A stretch of 64,000 nt of DNA from an uncultured Myxococcales bacterium (GCA_903895725.1 CAITUV010000002.1:42582-106581), one strand, 5' to 3'; positions 42,825 through 51,566 are shown, numbered from the stretch's first letter. Notes: a model not told the origin generated them from the letters alone. A program made the numbers and translations.

Positions 42825-43607
42825 ATGAGACGACCATCTGCAACGCGCGTGACGTCGACCGGATTGGCTGGAGCTTCCCTCGCTCTGGCTGGACTGCTCC
42901 TGGGTCTTCCCGGCTGCAGCGAACCATTCCCCGAGCACCTCGAGTACGCGTGTCCCTGCCCCTCGGGGTGGGAATGCTACAAGGACATCTGCCGCAAATC
43001 GTGTACCAACGGGGAATCGTGCCCCGACGGGACCGAATGCAATCAGGGGCTGTGCAAGCAACAGCCCGGCAGCGGTCCGAACCCCGATTGCATCCCCTCC
43101 TGCTACACCGATGAGGGCGGAATCGCCGAGTGCGGCGACGACGGTTGCGGCGGCCAGTGCGGGTGGTGCCTGAGCGGGCAGGTTTGCAGCGGAGGACACT
43201 GCAAGGACGGGAGCGGATGCGAATCGCAGTGCTACACTCTCGAGGGACTGAAGAAGCAGTGCGGCCCCGACGGATGCGGAGGATTCTGCGGGCAGTGCCC
43301 CGTGGGCCAAACCTGCAGCTCCGGCTTCTGCAGTGGCGGAGGGGGCAGCAGCAACCCCATCGTGAACGCGTGCAACGGTCTGGACACGCCCAGCGGCAAT
43401 GACTGCCAGGGAACCTCGTTCCAGGGTTGCTGCGGCAGCGACAACCGCCTCTACTGGTGCGACAACGGCTCCCTCTACTGCATCGACTGCAGTCAATCCG
43501 AGTCGGCTTGCGGCTGGGCCGTAGACAACGGTTTCTACGACTGCAACCAGCAGGGCAAGTCCGAGCCGACAGGCAACTACCCTCGCGAGTGCTCGGCCAC
43601 CCCATGA
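42825..43607 (+). CDS. Cysteine-rich lipoprotein with DGCGGxCG repeats
   Basis: A 260-aa lipoprotein (LPGC, Cys31) with at least 30 cysteines. The N-terminal third has EGF-like spacing (CPCPSGWECYKDICRKSC). The middle contains GDDGCGGQCGWCLSGQVC and GPDGCGGFCGQCPVGQTC, the same module found in the giant Cys-repeat lipoprotein and the abundant lipoprotein. The C-terminal region (FQGCCGSDNRLYWCDNGSLY) looks like a separate disulfide domain. Its stop overlaps the next start (ATGA, 43604-43607), so it is translationally coupled to a glycosyltransferase. Function unknown. Confidence 0.85.
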   Translation: MRRPSATRVTSTGLAGASLALAGLLLGLPGCSEPFPEHLEYACPCPSGWECYKDICRKSCTNGESCPDGTECNQGLCKQQPGSGPNPDCIPSCYTDEGGIAECGDDGCGGQCGWCLSGQVCSGGHCKDGSGCESQCYTLEGLKKQCGPDGCGGFCGQCPVGQTCSSGFCSGGGGSSNPIVNACNGLDTPSGNDCQGTSFQGCCGSDNRLYWCDNGSLYCIDCSQSESACGWAVDNGFYDCNQQGKSEPTGNYPRECSATP

Positions 43608-46408
43608 CGCTGATCCTGGCGGCATCCGCCGGTTTCCTCCTGCTGGTGGACGCCATCATCCTGCAGCCGGCCCCCGGACTGTTCCGGCTCCTGCATCCGG
43701 GGCCAAGCGGGTATCTTCTTCAGCCGCTCCTCCTGGTCGCAGCAACGCTCGCGGTGGGACCGCAACGATGGCGGCCGGCGGCGACGACCGCACTGGTCGG
43801 TCTTCTGGCGTTGCTCGTGTGCCCCATGGTCGCCCTGGACCAATGGGCGATTCCGCTGTCACACGCATGGCGGTGGGCCGCGTCGGGGTCCGTCGACGGT
43901 TGGTTTGCCGCCTTGCCCGGAACGCTGGTGGCGGCCCCGGCCCTGGTGCTGCTGCTGGCCACCGCTGCCGGAGCGGATGCTCCGGTCTGGCTTCACCGGA
44001 GCGGGAAAATTGCCACCGTGGGGCTGTGTTTCCTTGGGTTCCTGGCCCCCTGGACGGGAGTGCTTGCCCAGGCCGTTCTCTACGACTTCGGCTCCGGGCC
44101 AAGGATGCTGACATCGGCCCTGTTGCAGAGCGGGGTGCTGGGGCTCGGCCTGTGGGCCGCGACTTCGGCCCGGGCCGGCGGGAATGCCTGGAACGGAATC
44201 GAGGCGGCCTCTTCGTGGGGCCGGGCCGCCCTCACGGTGCTGCCTCCCGTCGCACTTCTGGCCGCCTACCTGGCGCTCAAGCTCGAAACAGTGTCATGGT
44301 CCGCCACGGACGAGAACATCTACTTTTACGACATCGTGCTGATGAGCCAGGGCAAACTCCCCTACCGTGACTTCTTCTTCGCCCACCCGCCGCTGCACAT
44401 CGTGCTCCCGGCGCTGCTGACGATTCCGACTGCCCCCTCCTTCCTGGTGCTGAAGCTGGTACCCGTTGCAGCGTCGATGGTGAGCGGGACGTTCCTGTAC
44501 CTGGCAGGGTTGCAACACGGGCGGTTGGCGGGGCTAGCCGGCGCAACGTTCTTCCTATTTGCCATGGAACAGCTCCAGGCCAGCACCAACCTGACCGGAA
44601 TCAACTTGACCGTCATGTTCGTGTGCGGTGCGGTGTGGGGGATTGCGAGCGGACGGCACCTGCTGTCGGGCATCCTCGGGGGACTGGGGGTCCTCACCGG
44701 CGTGTATGCTTCGGTTCCGGTCCTGGCTCTGATGCCGGTTGCGGCGCTGGCGGGGATGGGAGGTCTGCTGAAGCTCGCCGCCGGGTTTGCCGCGACTGCG
44801 TGCGGAGGTAACCTGCTTCTCTACGCCCTGTTCGGACAGCCCTTCCTCGACCAGGTATACCGATACCACTTCCTCAAGGAGGCCAAGGTCGAGGGTTTCC
44901 TGGCCCCCTCCGGTATCGACCTGGCCGGTTTGACGGCTGCCGGACTGCTGCTGACCGTCGGCGTGCTTGCCTGGAGCGACCTTCGCAGCCCTGACCATCC
45001 CATGGGCAAGCGGGGCGGTCTTCAAGACCTGGCCCCCTCCGTGGGCCGATGGATCCGCTCGAGGCGGGGGCTGGCGCTCTCCTCGGTAGGGGTCGTGCTG
45101 GCGGCATGTGTCGTGTGGGCATGCAGTGCGCCGGATGGGGCACCGGGTGGCCTCGGGCTGCTCTGGAACGATTTCGGGCGCTTTGTCGAGGACCAGGAGT
45201 TTCTGCGGTTTTTCTTCTTCCACCCTCACCTGGTCCTGGCACCGTTGATGGCCATGATCTCGCTGGCCTGCCTGGCCGTTGTCGGCTGGCTGCGGACCGG
45301 GGCGATGGCCGGGGGGGCCCCCGATTCGCCACCGGGTGCACCGGAAGGGCCAGGAGGAATGACGCTGCCTGCAGCAGCCTGCTGCGTGGGTCTGGGGGCG
45401 CTTGCGGAGCTTGCCCTGCTTCCGGAGAGCTACACGTTCTACTACGTTCTCCTCATCCCGGGGCCGGCTCTGCTGCTGGGCAGTGCGGTCGCCTGGACGG
45501 TGGAAGCCGCCGCAACGACCGGCCGACCGCACCAACGGGACGGAGTGCGGGACCAGACTCGAGAGCCGCCCGTCCACCGGGCAGCGCAGGTCGGTCAGGC
45601 CCGGGCCATCCTCCGCTCCGGAGCGACCCTCCTGGTCCTTCTGGTCGGGGTGCTGGTCCACTTCCTCTGGGTTCCAGTCGGGCTCGAGGTCGGCGCACAC
45701 CGTTTCCCGCACGCTCCGGCCGGTCTGACTCCGGCCATGCGGGCGGGGCTGGCCCCCGGGACGGAGGTCGCGGGCGACTTGACCTGTTACGACATCAAGG
45801 ACAACGTCGCGTCCCCGTTTTCGTCCGTCGTGCGGGAGCGCATCCTGCCTCGTTGCCGCTTCCAGGGGAGCATGGAGGCCGGGGCATTCCACTACCTCTG
45901 GAAGAAAAAGTGGTACTTCTCCCGGGCGGGGGAGCTGGCGGACTTCATCCGGATGAACAGCGAGGAGGGGGAGACGATCACCGGCAGCTCGCTGCTGGCC
46001 CCGCTCCTGGCGATGCTCTCGGGCCGGCCGGTAGCAGCGGATTTCGTGGACACGAACACCAAGCGATTCAAGACCGGCATGGTGGACCGTGTGCAGGTCG
46101 AGGCCGCTTGCGGATCATTCTCGGGAGAGGAGCGGGACGGCTGCACCCGGCGGGAGGCCGAGCGACTGTTCTGGAAGAAGGTATGCTCGACCCGGCTCCG
46201 CTTCATCGTGGCCGGCCCGGACTCATTCTTCACGCCGCAGCGGATGATGCGACATCCGCTCGTGCGGCGCCATTTCCGCCCCGAGCTCTTTGCCAACGAG
46301 CCGCATCTCAACATGAACGGCCGGTATGGAATCGTCCTGTTCCGGAGGGTTACGGAGTCGCCTCTGGCGGATGGGAGCTGGTGCTCGATGGAAGCTGGTC
46401 CACGGTAA
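43604..46408 (+). CDS. GT-C-type (family 39-like) membrane glycosyltransferase
   Basis: A 934-aa polytopic protein with about 12 or more TM segments. After the first TM block, SATDENIYFYDIVLMSQGKL is followed by PYRDFFFAHPPLHI, the catalytic-loop pattern of the PMT/ArnT GT-C superfamily. The acidic pair DE is the likely catalytic or metal site. A large soluble C-terminal domain (residues about 740-934) is periplasmic. Such enzymes transfer sugars from polyprenyl phosphates to proteins, lipids or glycans; GDP-mannose and UppP genes are in the same window. The start overlaps the preceding lipoprotein stop. The last 59 bases overlap the convergent propeller gene. Confidence 0.82.
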   Translation: MTLILAASAGFLLLVDAIILQPAPGLFRLLHPGPSGYLLQPLLLVAATLAVGPQRWRPAATTALVGLLALLVCPMVALDQWAIPLSHAWRWAASGSVDGWFAALPGTLVAAPALVLLLATAAGADAPVWLHRSGKIATVGLCFLGFLAPWTGVLAQAVLYDFGSGPRMLTSALLQSGVLGLGLWAATSARAGGNAWNGIEAASSWGRAALTVLPPVALLAAYLALKLETVSWSATDENIYFYDIVLMSQGKLPYRDFFFAHPPLHIVLPALLTIPTAPSFLVLKLVPVAASMVSGTFLYLAGLQHGRLAGLAGATFFLFAMEQLQASTNLTGINLTVMFVCGAVWGIASGRHLLSGILGGLGVLTGVYASVPVLALMPVAALAGMGGLLKLAAGFAATACGGNLLLYALFGQPFLDQVYRYHFLKEAKVEGFLAPSGIDLAGLTAAGLLLTVGVLAWSDLRSPDHPMGKRGGLQDLAPSVGRWIRSRRGLALSSVGVVLAACVVWACSAPDGAPGGLGLLWNDFGRFVEDQEFLRFFFFHPHLVLAPLMAMISLACLAVVGWLRTGAMAGGAPDSPPGAPEGPGGMTLPAAACCVGLGALAELALLPESYTFYYVLLIPGPALLLGSAVAWTVEAAATTGRPHQRDGVRDQTREPPVHRAAQVGQARAILRSGATLLVLLVGVLVHFLWVPVGLEVGAHRFPHAPAGLTPAMRAGLAPGTEVAGDLTCYDIKDNVASPFSSVVRERILPRCRFQGSMEAGAFHYLWKKKWYFSRAGELADFIRMNSEEGETITGSSLLAPLLAMLSGRPVAADFVDTNTKRFKTGMVDRVQVEAACGSFSGEERDGCTRREAERLFWKKVCSTRLRFIVAGPDSFFTPQRMMRHPLVRRHFRPELFANEPHLNMNGRYGIVLFRRVTESPLADGSWCSMEAGPR

Positions 46409-47432
46409 AGACTCGAATTCCCAGGAAGTCGGCGGCAACGATCACGGTGGACCCGCTCACGGATACGCGATTTGCGCTGCCGTCGGTGACCGGGAAGTGC
46501 ATCGGGGCAGAGGGCTTTCGCAGGTCGGACCAGTCGACGACCAGGAGGCCGGTTCCGCCGTCAGCGCCGATGACGGTGTTGCCGGAAGATGCGATTCCGC
46601 GGATGACGTCTCCTGCCGGCACGCAGGCAACCGAGTCCGGCGAGAGTGCCGCATCGACATAGCAGAGGCCTTCGTGTCCACGGGAAAAGAGGAGGCCGTC
46701 CCGGAACGGGTGGAGCCGCCGGACGTCCCCGGCGCTCTCCATGACTCCGGTTTCCACCACCGAGGCACCGTCCGCGGTCAGGCGCAGCCTTGCCACGCCC
46801 TGGCGGCCGTTGGCCACGTAGACCCACAGCTCGTTGCCCTGGACGCCCTGTGCGCTCTTGACGACGACGTGCCGGGCGTACCCGCCGGTATCCTGGATCA
46901 GCCTCTGTATGGGCCGCGTCGGGTCCGAGACGTCCCAGACGGCAATGCCCATGACGCCCAGCGCGGCCACCAGCAGGTCTCCCTCCACGACGGCGGAGAG
47001 TGCCGCCCCGGAAGTCTCCAGGTCGACGATTCCTTCGGGCCGGGGCCTTCCCCCCTCTTCGTCCAGGGGCACAATCCGGATTCCGGACGGGCCGATGGCG
47101 GTGAAGACCCGTCCCTTTGAGACCCACACGTCATTGACCGAGTCGGGAAGCATGACGACCGGCTCCGGCCCGACCAGGACGGCCTGCGGCCCGTCTCCTG
47201 TCGGTCGGGAGGACGGGAGGCGATAGCGCACCAGGCCGAACGTGGTACCGGCGATCACCTGGCTGCCATCGACCGAAACGCCGCAGTACGTCCGGGCCAT
47301 GAGCTCCCGGGTCGGGTCGGGACGGTCCTGAGCCGCCCCGGCGCCCACGTTCACCAGCAACGCCAGCAGCGCCGCCCCGGCCGAGGCAGTTGCCTGTCGA
47401 ATGCTGGCCCCGTATGCCCGGGTTGCGCTCAC
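46350..47432 (-). CDS. LVIVD-repeat beta-propeller protein
   Basis: A 360-aa exported protein with a signal peptide to about GAAQ and repeated blades with the LVIVD pattern: SGIRIVPLDEEGG, MGIAVWDVSDPTRP, QGVARLRLTAD, TGLLVVDWSDLRKPSAP and LGIRVFTVD. These are extracytoplasmic propellers of uncertain role. It starts with GTG overlapping the stop of the CxxC gene (GTGA, 47429-47432), so it is coupled to that gene. Its 3' end lies within the convergent glycosyltransferase gene. Confidence 0.82.
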   Translation of the reverse strand: MSATRAYGASIRQATASAGAALLALLVNVGAGAAQDRPDPTRELMARTYCGVSVDGSQVIAGTTFGLVRYRLPSSRPTGDGPQAVLVGPEPVVMLPDSVNDVWVSKGRVFTAIGPSGIRIVPLDEEGGRPRPEGIVDLETSGAALSAVVEGDLLVAALGVMGIAVWDVSDPTRPIQRLIQDTGGYARHVVVKSAQGVQGNELWVYVANGRQGVARLRLTADGASVVETGVMESAGDVRRLHPFRDGLLFSRGHEGLCYVDAALSPDSVACVPAGDVIRGIASSGNTVIGADGGTGLLVVDWSDLRKPSAPMHFPVTDGSANRVSVSGSTVIVAADFLGIRVFTVDQLPSSTSSHPPEATP

Positions 47433-47929
47433 TCGTCACTCTCCGTGGGCGGCATGTTCATGGGCAGCGGCACTTCCGCCTTCCGGAACAGAGCCAGCAT
47501 CCCCTGCTCGTGAAGGAGGCTGGTGACGATTCCCAGCCCGTGAACCCCATGCACGATCACGTCGCCCGCCTTGAACGATGCGGTCTCCGTGTACTTCCGG
47601 GCGTAGTTGGCATTCACGTTCTCCGTCGCCTCCCGCCACCGCTTCGTCACGTCTGGCAACGCCTTGGTATCTGTCCGGGCCTTCTCCATGTCGGTCCACT
47701 GCTGCTGGCGTCGATCCCGGATTCGGAATGCACGCTTCATCAGACCGGCCCGGAGCTCCTCCTCGCTGCGCTCCGGGAGGAACGGCTGCGTCGAGCGACA
47801 CGTCCTGCACGTCACCTTGGCCACGTCGTCCCCCTGCAGGGCGGCCACGTTGCCGTGGAGATTCAGCCGGCACTTCTTGCAGAAGAAGTCGATTTCGTCT
47901 CCGATGGCGTAGGTGGTATTCGCATCCAT
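47429..47929 (-). CDS. Small zinc-ribbon-type CxxC protein
   Basis: A 166-aa cytosolic protein. The N-terminus has two CxxC pairs, FFCKKCRLNLHG and VTCRTCRSTQ, likely binding one zinc. A charged helical middle follows. The C-terminal FKAGDVIVHGVHGLGIVTSL is an SH3/KOW-like beta motif similar to the start of CarD/Mfd RNA-polymerase-interacting domains, a weak hint of a transcription-linked role. It starts 3 bases after the M64 peptidase stop and overlaps the LVIVD gene by 4 bases, the middle of a three-gene operon. Confidence 0.78.
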   Translation of the reverse strand: MDANTTYAIGDEIDFFCKKCRLNLHGNVAALQGDDVAKVTCRTCRSTQPFLPERSEEELRAGLMKRAFRIRDRRQQQWTDMEKARTDTKALPDVTKRWREATENVNANYARKYTETASFKAGDVIVHGVHGLGIVTSLLHEQGMLALFRKAEVPLPMNMPPTESDE

Positions 47930-47932
47930 GGG

Positions 47933-49258
47933 TCACTCCGTGTAGTAGCGGATCATCGCCTCGACGGCTTGGGCGCATACCGCGCAGAAGTCGATTTCCT
48001 TCTTGGAGAACATCTTGCAGTCGAGCGCCGGCCTGTAGAGGCCCTTGGCCGAGTACCCGGCCCCCTCGAAGACGCCGGTCTTCCCGGCATGCTCAGCGGC
48101 CTCGGGGGTGGGCACGGGAGTCCCGGGGGCAATCAGGCTACCCCACTTCACCCGGGCCGGACCGTCCAACAGGGCGGTCACGTTGGGCTCCCACGGCTCG
48201 ACCCCCTTCGGGTAGAAGTCCGAGTAAGCTACCGATGACGTGTAGTACTCGTCCCCCAGCCCGCCGAACCCGTGCCCGAACTCGTGCATCAGGACGTACT
48301 CGTCGTACTCGTTGTCCGAGATGAAGATCGAGAACATGTTGTAGATGCCGGCCCCGCCGTAGCTGCTCGTGTTGACCATGATGACGACGGCGTCATAGGG
48401 GACCTGGGCCGCCAGGTCGCGCACGGTGCGGTTGTCCGAGGTCGTGAGATAGCGGGCCGAGTCGAAGGTGTTGAACGTAGTGCGCAGCGGCGAAGCGGTG
48501 TGGATCGACTTCCGGGGCTCGTCCGGTCCGGTCTGCTCGGCCACGGGGATCACGCCGCGGATGCTGAGCTTGTCCCGATACTTGTCGAAGGGGGGAGTGC
48601 TCAGCATGGTCCCGGCAAACCGCTTGAGGTCACGGGCGGCCTTCTCCTGCTGATGAGCGGCATACCCGTCCGCAAGGATGACGACGTCGAGCGAGCGCTC
48701 CGGCGGCCCGGCTTCGGACAGAACGAGCGTGGTGAGATCCTTCCGGCCGAGCAGGGTGGCTCCGACCAGGTGCGAATCGGGTTGGATCTCCTCCTGGAAG
48801 ATGGAGGTCAGGCGCCCGCGTGCGTCGCGGGAAAGGATGCGCAGGAGCACGGGGTTTCGGGGCATGGGGAAGCGCACCGTTTCGTGGAATACCCGTTGCG
48901 TGCGGGCGGCCTCGGTCGTGGTCTGCCACTCGCCGAAAAGCGACGAGTAGCCATATTCGAAGATGCGGGTTCCAGTGGCTTTGTCGAGGACGACGGCCCG
49001 GTACTTGCCGTAGTCGGGGGCGTCGACGAGCCGCTCCTTCGGACCGGGCCACTCCCCTTCGCGCAGGACGGCATCGATCGCGACGGCTTCTTCCTTGGCG
49101 TTTCCGAAGTGATGATAGTCGACCCGCAGCGTCCCGGCTCGGAAGTACTGGTCGAACAGGGTCTCCGCCCCTCTTGCGGAAGTCGAGACCGCGACGAGCA
49201 GAGCGAGACACACAGCCTTAAGCATGCCGTGGCGGGCCACGCATGAACGCACGAGCAT
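47933..49258 (-). CDS. M64-family (IgA peptidase) metalloprotease, exported
   Basis: A 441-aa exported zinc peptidase. The active site is VLMHEFGHGFGGLGDEYY, the HExxHxxxxLxDEY signature of family M64. The preceding MVNTSSYGGAGIYNMFSIFI is also conserved, and C-terminal cysteines (CKMF, CAVC) likely form a disulfide. The N-terminal 190 residues are a beta-rich accessory domain. I chose the ATG at 49258, as the promoter at 49313-49341 would start transcription near 49306; the ATG at 49225 is an alternative that also gives a signal peptide. Family members can cleave IgA hinges but most have unknown targets. It heads an operon with the CxxC and LVIVD genes. Confidence 0.88.
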   Translation of the reverse strand: MLVRSCVARHGMLKAVCLALLVAVSTSARGAETLFDQYFRAGTLRVDYHHFGNAKEEAVAIDAVLREGEWPGPKERLVDAPDYGKYRAVVLDKATGTRIFEYGYSSLFGEWQTTTEAARTQRVFHETVRFPMPRNPVLLRILSRDARGRLTSIFQEEIQPDSHLVGATLLGRKDLTTLVLSEAGPPERSLDVVILADGYAAHQQEKAARDLKRFAGTMLSTPPFDKYRDKLSIRGVIPVAEQTGPDEPRKSIHTASPLRTTFNTFDSARYLTTSDNRTVRDLAAQVPYDAVVIMVNTSSYGGAGIYNMFSIFISDNEYDEYVLMHEFGHGFGGLGDEYYTSSVAYSDFYPKGVEPWEPNVTALLDGPARVKWGSLIAPGTPVPTPEAAEHAGKTGVFEGAGYSAKGLYRPALDCKMFSKKEIDFCAVCAQAVEAMIRYYTE

Positions 49259-49312
49259 GACGGAACTCCAGATACCAGACCGCTGGAGGGCCTGAGCGGT
49301 CACCACGACGGC

Positions 49313-49341
49313 AATATAGCCCCTGCATGAGCCGGTTGCAA
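49313..49341 (-). promoter_or_regulatory. Promoter of the M64 peptidase operon
   Basis: Minus strand TTGCAA (49341-49336), 17 bp, TATATT (49318-49313). Confidence 0.6.
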
Positions 49342-49345
49342 CACC

Positions 49346-49374
49346 TTGCAGCAGGCAGGGGATGCTTCTATACT
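49346..49374 (+). promoter_or_regulatory. Promoter of the small lipoprotein pair
   Basis: TTGCAG (49346-49351), 17 bp, TATACT (49369-49374), with its -35 only 5 bases from the -35 of the leftward M64 promoter. The ATG at 49397 follows GGGGGGAAGC. Confidence 0.55.
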
Positions 49375-49396
49375 CGGCGGGGCACAGGGGGGAAGC

Positions 49397-49765
49397 ATGC
49401 GGGCCCGCTCAACATGGCTGATGATCCCGGTCCTGCTGCTGGTCGCATCGGCCGGCTGCGAGGAGCTTCGTGCCCGCCTGTTCTCCCCACGAATCGAGAT
49501 CAACTGCAAGGTTCTTCATCGGAAGTGCCGTATGGTCAACTACGGTGATCCGGGGGAGGCCTGCTTCGTGGTGTCGGTGTTCCACAGGAGCACCGGGCGG
49601 ACCCTGTCCTCGGAGCCGGTGTGCTCGGGCCACCTGGAGCGCAGCACTCCCGTCTGGCGGGATATCCGGTTCGTTGGCCCGGACCCCCTGACCGAGTGCA
49701 TGGGGGCCGACCTGCGCAAGGACTTCAAGACCGAGTGCGAGGTACAGATTGATGAAGTGGAGTAG
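49397..49765 (+). CDS. Small lipoprotein, unknown function
   Basis: A 122-aa lipoprotein (VASAGC, Cys21) with six further cysteines in a compact beta-rich domain (EINCKVLHRKCRMVNYGDPG, ACFVVSVFHRSTGRTLSSE). The pattern suggests an immunoglobulin-like or FxLYD-type fold; I do not recognise the family. Its 3' end overlaps the next gene by 14 bases, so the two lipoproteins are translationally coupled. Confidence 0.75.
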   Translation: MRARSTWLMIPVLLLVASAGCEELRARLFSPRIEINCKVLHRKCRMVNYGDPGEACFVVSVFHRSTGRTLSSEPVCSGHLERSTPVWRDIRFVGPDPLTECMGADLRKDFKTECEVQIDEVE

Positions 49766-50930
49766 CCTCCCCTCAGTCCTGCGCGGCCTGGTGCCGGTGG
49801 TGGCAGGGCTTCTGCTCTTTTCGTGCGACCGGGGCCCCGATGCCGCAGTCCTGGATCGGCTGGAGCAGGCACTCAATGCGCTCGAGGCGGGTCGGCACGA
49901 GGTTGCGCTCGACGGTTGCCTCGACGTGTCGAGAAGGTTGCCGGGAGAGCCAGCAGCGGCCGGTTGCAGGCTGGTGGCAGCTCTGTCCCTGGAGCAGTAT
50001 GCCGCGGCGGAGACGGCGGCGCGCGAGCTGGCCGCAATGTACCCCGACAACGGCTGGTACCGCGCCGTGGCGATTGAAGCGGGACGTCGGGCGGGCAGCA
50101 CCTTGCCGACAGACCCCCCGACGGATGCCGCGACCGCATGGGCATGCCTCGGTTCGCACTGCCCGGCCCCGGGGCGACGCAGCGGGGTACCGGCGTTGCC
50201 CAAGGCACTGGTCCACGTGCAGGACGGCGATCTGGCGTCGGCATCGGAGGCGCTGGCGGGGAAGGCACCGCCGGGCAGCGAGGCGCACGACCTGCATCTA
50301 GCCCTGATGCTGCGCCAACGCCAGTTCGACCGGCTCGGGAAGGCCCTCTCGGGGCTCGAATGCACGGCCCTCAATCGTCAGGGGGAGATGGCAGCCCAGG
50401 CAGCGCTCTTCCTTCACCGGACCGATTTCCTTTCCGGTGCGACCTGCCCGCTGCCGGCATCGGGCGGGTGGCAGGCGGATCTGGCATTGGCTGTGGAGTC
50501 GTTCCGGCATCGAGCCGGCCATGGTGCGGTGGGGATGGACCCCGGCGGGAATCCGGTCGGGGGTCTTCCTGTCCCCTTCTGGCGGGCGGTGACGACCCCC
50601 GGGTTGGACCCGGCTCAGGAGGCCGGCTGGCTTGAGGCCGCGGCCCAGATGAGGCCGGACGTGGCGGCCCTGCAGATCGATGCCGCAGCCATGCTCCTCA
50701 AGACGGGGAGACCGGAGCAGGCAGCCTGGTACCTCAGGAGGGCGGAGTCTCAGGCCGACGATGCCACCCTCGTACGCGTGCTGCGGGTCGTTGCCTGCCT
50801 GTTCCAGCAGGACTTCGACTCGGCCACGGTGCAGCTTGCCGCCCTGTCCGGCAGTCTCCCGCAGGAGTGGATGGAGGCACTGACGTCTCTGTCCCTGGAT
50901 GGCCCCTTCCCGGAAGGAACCCGGAAATAA
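49752..50930 (+). CDS. TPR-like helical lipoprotein
   Basis: A 392-aa lipoprotein (LLLFSC, Cys25). The mature part is Ala/Leu-rich and helical with degenerate TPR-like repeats (LNALEAGRHEVALDGCLDVSRR; AALQIDAAAMLLKTGRPEQAAWYLRRAE). It probably mediates protein-protein contacts in the envelope. The ATG at 49752 lies inside the end of the preceding lipoprotein gene. No specific family is recognised. Confidence 0.75.
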   Translation: MKWSSLPSVLRGLVPVVAGLLLFSCDRGPDAAVLDRLEQALNALEAGRHEVALDGCLDVSRRLPGEPAAAGCRLVAALSLEQYAAAETAARELAAMYPDNGWYRAVAIEAGRRAGSTLPTDPPTDAATAWACLGSHCPAPGRRSGVPALPKALVHVQDGDLASASEALAGKAPPGSEAHDLHLALMLRQRQFDRLGKALSGLECTALNRQGEMAAQAALFLHRTDFLSGATCPLPASGGWQADLALAVESFRHRAGHGAVGMDPGGNPVGGLPVPFWRAVTTPGLDPAQEAGWLEAAAQMRPDVAALQIDAAAMLLKTGRPEQAAWYLRRAESQADDATLVRVLRVVACLFQQDFDSATVQLAALSGSLPQEWMEALTSLSLDGPFPEGTRK

Positions 50931-50973
50931 AATATTTTCCCCCCTTGACAGCCGCCGCGTCCGGGGTTATTAA
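50925..50973 (+). promoter_or_regulatory. Strong sigma-70 promoter with A/T-rich UP element
   Basis: Perfect TTGACA (50945-50950), 17-bp spacer, TATTAA (50968-50973). An A/T-rich tract of about 14 bases (AATAAAATATTTT, about 50926-50939) sits directly upstream, as in UP elements of highly expressed genes. It drives the small CxxC gene; the leader is about 20 bases. Confidence 0.72.
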
Positions 50974-51000
50974 TTCCGGGACGTTTGGAGGTTTGCCGTG

Positions 51001-51186
51001 ATGCAACAGTCCGTCTTTTCCCAGTTCAAAGTGCCGGTCGTGCAGTGCAAGTTCCGCAAGAAGGAAATGCCGATGCTCGAGTGCATCGACTCCTACGTGA
51101 ACGCCAACGCAATGCCGAATCGCCGCAGTGCATGCTTCCGCTGCACCCAGGGCCAGAAGACCCGCTCGCAGTTCGCCGGTAGCTGA
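51001..51186 (+). CDS. 61-aa basic CxxC small protein, unknown
   Basis: A small basic protein with four cysteines (Cys16, Cys28, Cys45, Cys48), the last two as ACFRC, a possible zinc site. Lys/Arg residues are clustered (KFRKKEMP, NRRSACFRC, QGQKTR). The GGAGG at 50987-50991 fits the ATG at 51001 (9 bases) or the GTG at 50998 (6 bases). The best promoter of the window with an UP element precedes it, so it is probably abundant. No homologue is recognised. Nucleic-acid or ribosome binding is a guess based on size, charge and the CxxC motif. Confidence 0.7.
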   Translation: MQQSVFSQFKVPVVQCKFRKKEMPMLECIDSYVNANAMPNRRSACFRCTQGQKTRSQFAGS

Positions 51187-51221
51187 TTCCGCCAGGTAGA
51201 GCTTTCCCGGAACGCTACCCC

Positions 51222-51566
51222 TCAACCGGGGGGCCAGCCGAATCTGCGCCCACCCAACAGGTGGAAGTGCACGTGGAAGACTTCCTGTCCGCCATCCCGA
51301 TTGGTGTTGGCGACCAGCCGGTAACCGCTGTCCGCGACCCCGAGCTGGCGGGCTGCCTCGGCCGCTGCCAGGGCTACGCTGCCCAGGATTCGGGCATCCT
51401 CAGGACCGGCCTTGTCCAGGCTGGCGATATGCTTCTTGGGAATCGCCAGGCAGTGGACCGGCGTAGTTGGCCGGATGTCCCAGAACACCAGCACGTCCTC
51501 GGTCTCGACGACCTTCCTGGAAGGGATCTGACCAGCGGCAATCTTGCAGAAGATGCAGTCGTCCAT
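51222..51566 (-). CDS. HIT-family nucleotide hydrolase
   Basis: A 114-aa histidine-triad protein: CIFCKIAAGQIPSRKVVETED at the N-terminus with a CxxC zinc pair, PVHCLAIPKKHI, and the triad EVFHVHFHLLGG. Members of this Hint/HinT branch hydrolyse adenosine phosphoramidates and acyl-adenylates. It is the last gene of the leftward operon that begins with the cohesin-like lipoprotein, 43 bases after the preceding stop. Confidence 0.94.
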   Translation of the reverse strand: MDDCIFCKIAAGQIPSRKVVETEDVLVFWDIRPTTPVHCLAIPKKHIASLDKAGPEDARILGSVALAAAEAARQLGVADSGYRLVANTNRDGGQEVFHVHFHLLGGRRFGWPPG

